NCBI GenBank assembly: GCA_964393575.1
Contig: CAYMUG010000005.1
Span: 1 to 38,654 of the forward strand
Direction of reading: 5' to 3'
Length of the DNA stretch: 38,654 nt
Source: CAYMUG01 sp964393575
GTDB lineage: Bacteria; Patescibacteriota; Minisyncoccia; Spechtbacterales; 2-12-FULL-38-22
Below are positions 38,413 to 38,654 of this stretch, piece by piece. Numbering within the stretch: the first letter of the stretch is position 1; each line of letters starts with the position of its first letter. Position numbers and translations under genes: made by a program. The notes under the pieces were generated by a model. It did no database searches. It saw only the letters and a program-made list of their open reading frames with translations, and was not told where the DNA came from.

Positions 38413-38637
38413 TTAGGCTTCAACGGCCACGACGTGCACCCTATGCTGACCGGTGTCATTACATGGCTCCGGGTTATTATTGGTTGCAACCGCAAAAGAG
38501 GTTGCCAAAATCATGAGTAGAATAAAAACAATTCCGATAAAGATAAGGTGTTTATCTTCACCTAATCTTCCCAAAATTATACATAGTACACCTATACCGA
38601 TAAAGAGTCCGAACACCACCCCAAACAAAATTTCCAT
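38413..38637 (-). CDS. Small two-helix membrane protein
   Basis: The 74 residues contain two membrane helices (about 3-22 and 29-51) joined by GRLGEDKH. A short outer tail carries one Cys (PEPCNDTGQHRVHVV). A strong AAGGAGG lies 8 bases before the ATG at 38637. I recognise no family. The window ends just upstream, so its promoter cannot be seen. Confidence 0.65.
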   Translation of the reverse strand: MEILFGVVFGLFIGIGVLCIILGRLGEDKHLIFIGIVFILLMILATSFAVATNNNPEPCNDTGQHRVHVVAVEA

Positions 38638-38654
38638 CGTAACACCCTCCTTAT

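Noticed and set aside
1..38654. Alternative genetic code with UGA as glycine
   Set aside because: All core proteins read through without internal UGA, and Gly positions use normal codons; the Gracilibacteria-type code is not needed.

Overview
The window looks like part of a streamlined genome of the Candidate Phyla Radiation (Patescibacteria), most likely the Parcubacteria group. This is inferred from gene content and protein form; no 16S gene is present. Supporting signs are several shortened or domain-poor core proteins (RNA polymerase alpha without its C-terminal domain, uS4 without its N-terminal part, AlaRS without C-Ala, endonuclease III without its Fe-S ligands). Others are membrane and ATPase proteins of types I associate with this radiation, standard stop usage with no internal UGA, and AT-rich spacers full of hairpins. 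Three 100-base runs of N mark scaffold gaps.

Layout. 0-2.6 kb (minus): glycosyltransferase, DNA polymerase III delta' and ribosome recycling factor, packed as an operon. 2.9-5.4 kb (minus): mreB and murA; MurA has Asp in place of the catalytic Cys. 5.5-7.0 kb (plus): a PEGA-domain membrane protein and a tiny mS38/COX24-like basic protein. 7.1-11.6 kb (minus): the alpha-operon cluster infA-rpmJ-rpsM-rpsK-rpsD-rpoA-rplQ-rplM-rpsI. 11.8-14.7 kb: an FtsA/PilM-like ATPase coupled to a single-pass surface protein. 14.9-18.8 kb: alaS, a coiled-coil protein and mnmA. 19-23.6 kb: M20 peptidase, GCS2-type ligase, alpha/beta hydrolase and type II NADH dehydrogenase. 23.6-26.7 kb: a VirD4/TraG-like ATPase with a membrane partner. 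26.8-27.8 kb: a sigma region 4 + HARE-HTH regulator. 27.9-30.4 kb: secD-secF. 30.6-38.6 kb: a small Cys-rich secreted protein, a UvrD helicase-nuclease, endonuclease III, and several orphan genes with their own promoters and terminators.

Two window-wide patterns stand out. First, many spacers in the minus-strand gene runs are filled by modular foldback elements. These consist of degenerate 6- or 7-base tandem arms, nested GC-rich palindromes, and often a short hairpin directly before the next ATG. Palindromes end exactly at stop codons in two cases and covary between copies, and one 7-base array with hairpin lies inside the mnmA reading frame. Second, genes use two start styles. Housekeeping genes lack a Shine-Dalgarno sequence and several look leaderless, whereas the orphan or accessory genes carry strong AAGGAGG-like sites.

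The housekeeping genes cover translation, transcription, protein export, cell-wall synthesis and shape, and DNA repair. The orphan genes cannot be assigned functions from sequence alone. No tRNA or rRNA gene, insertion sequence or CRISPR array was found, and no gene-free stretch exceeds 300 bases.
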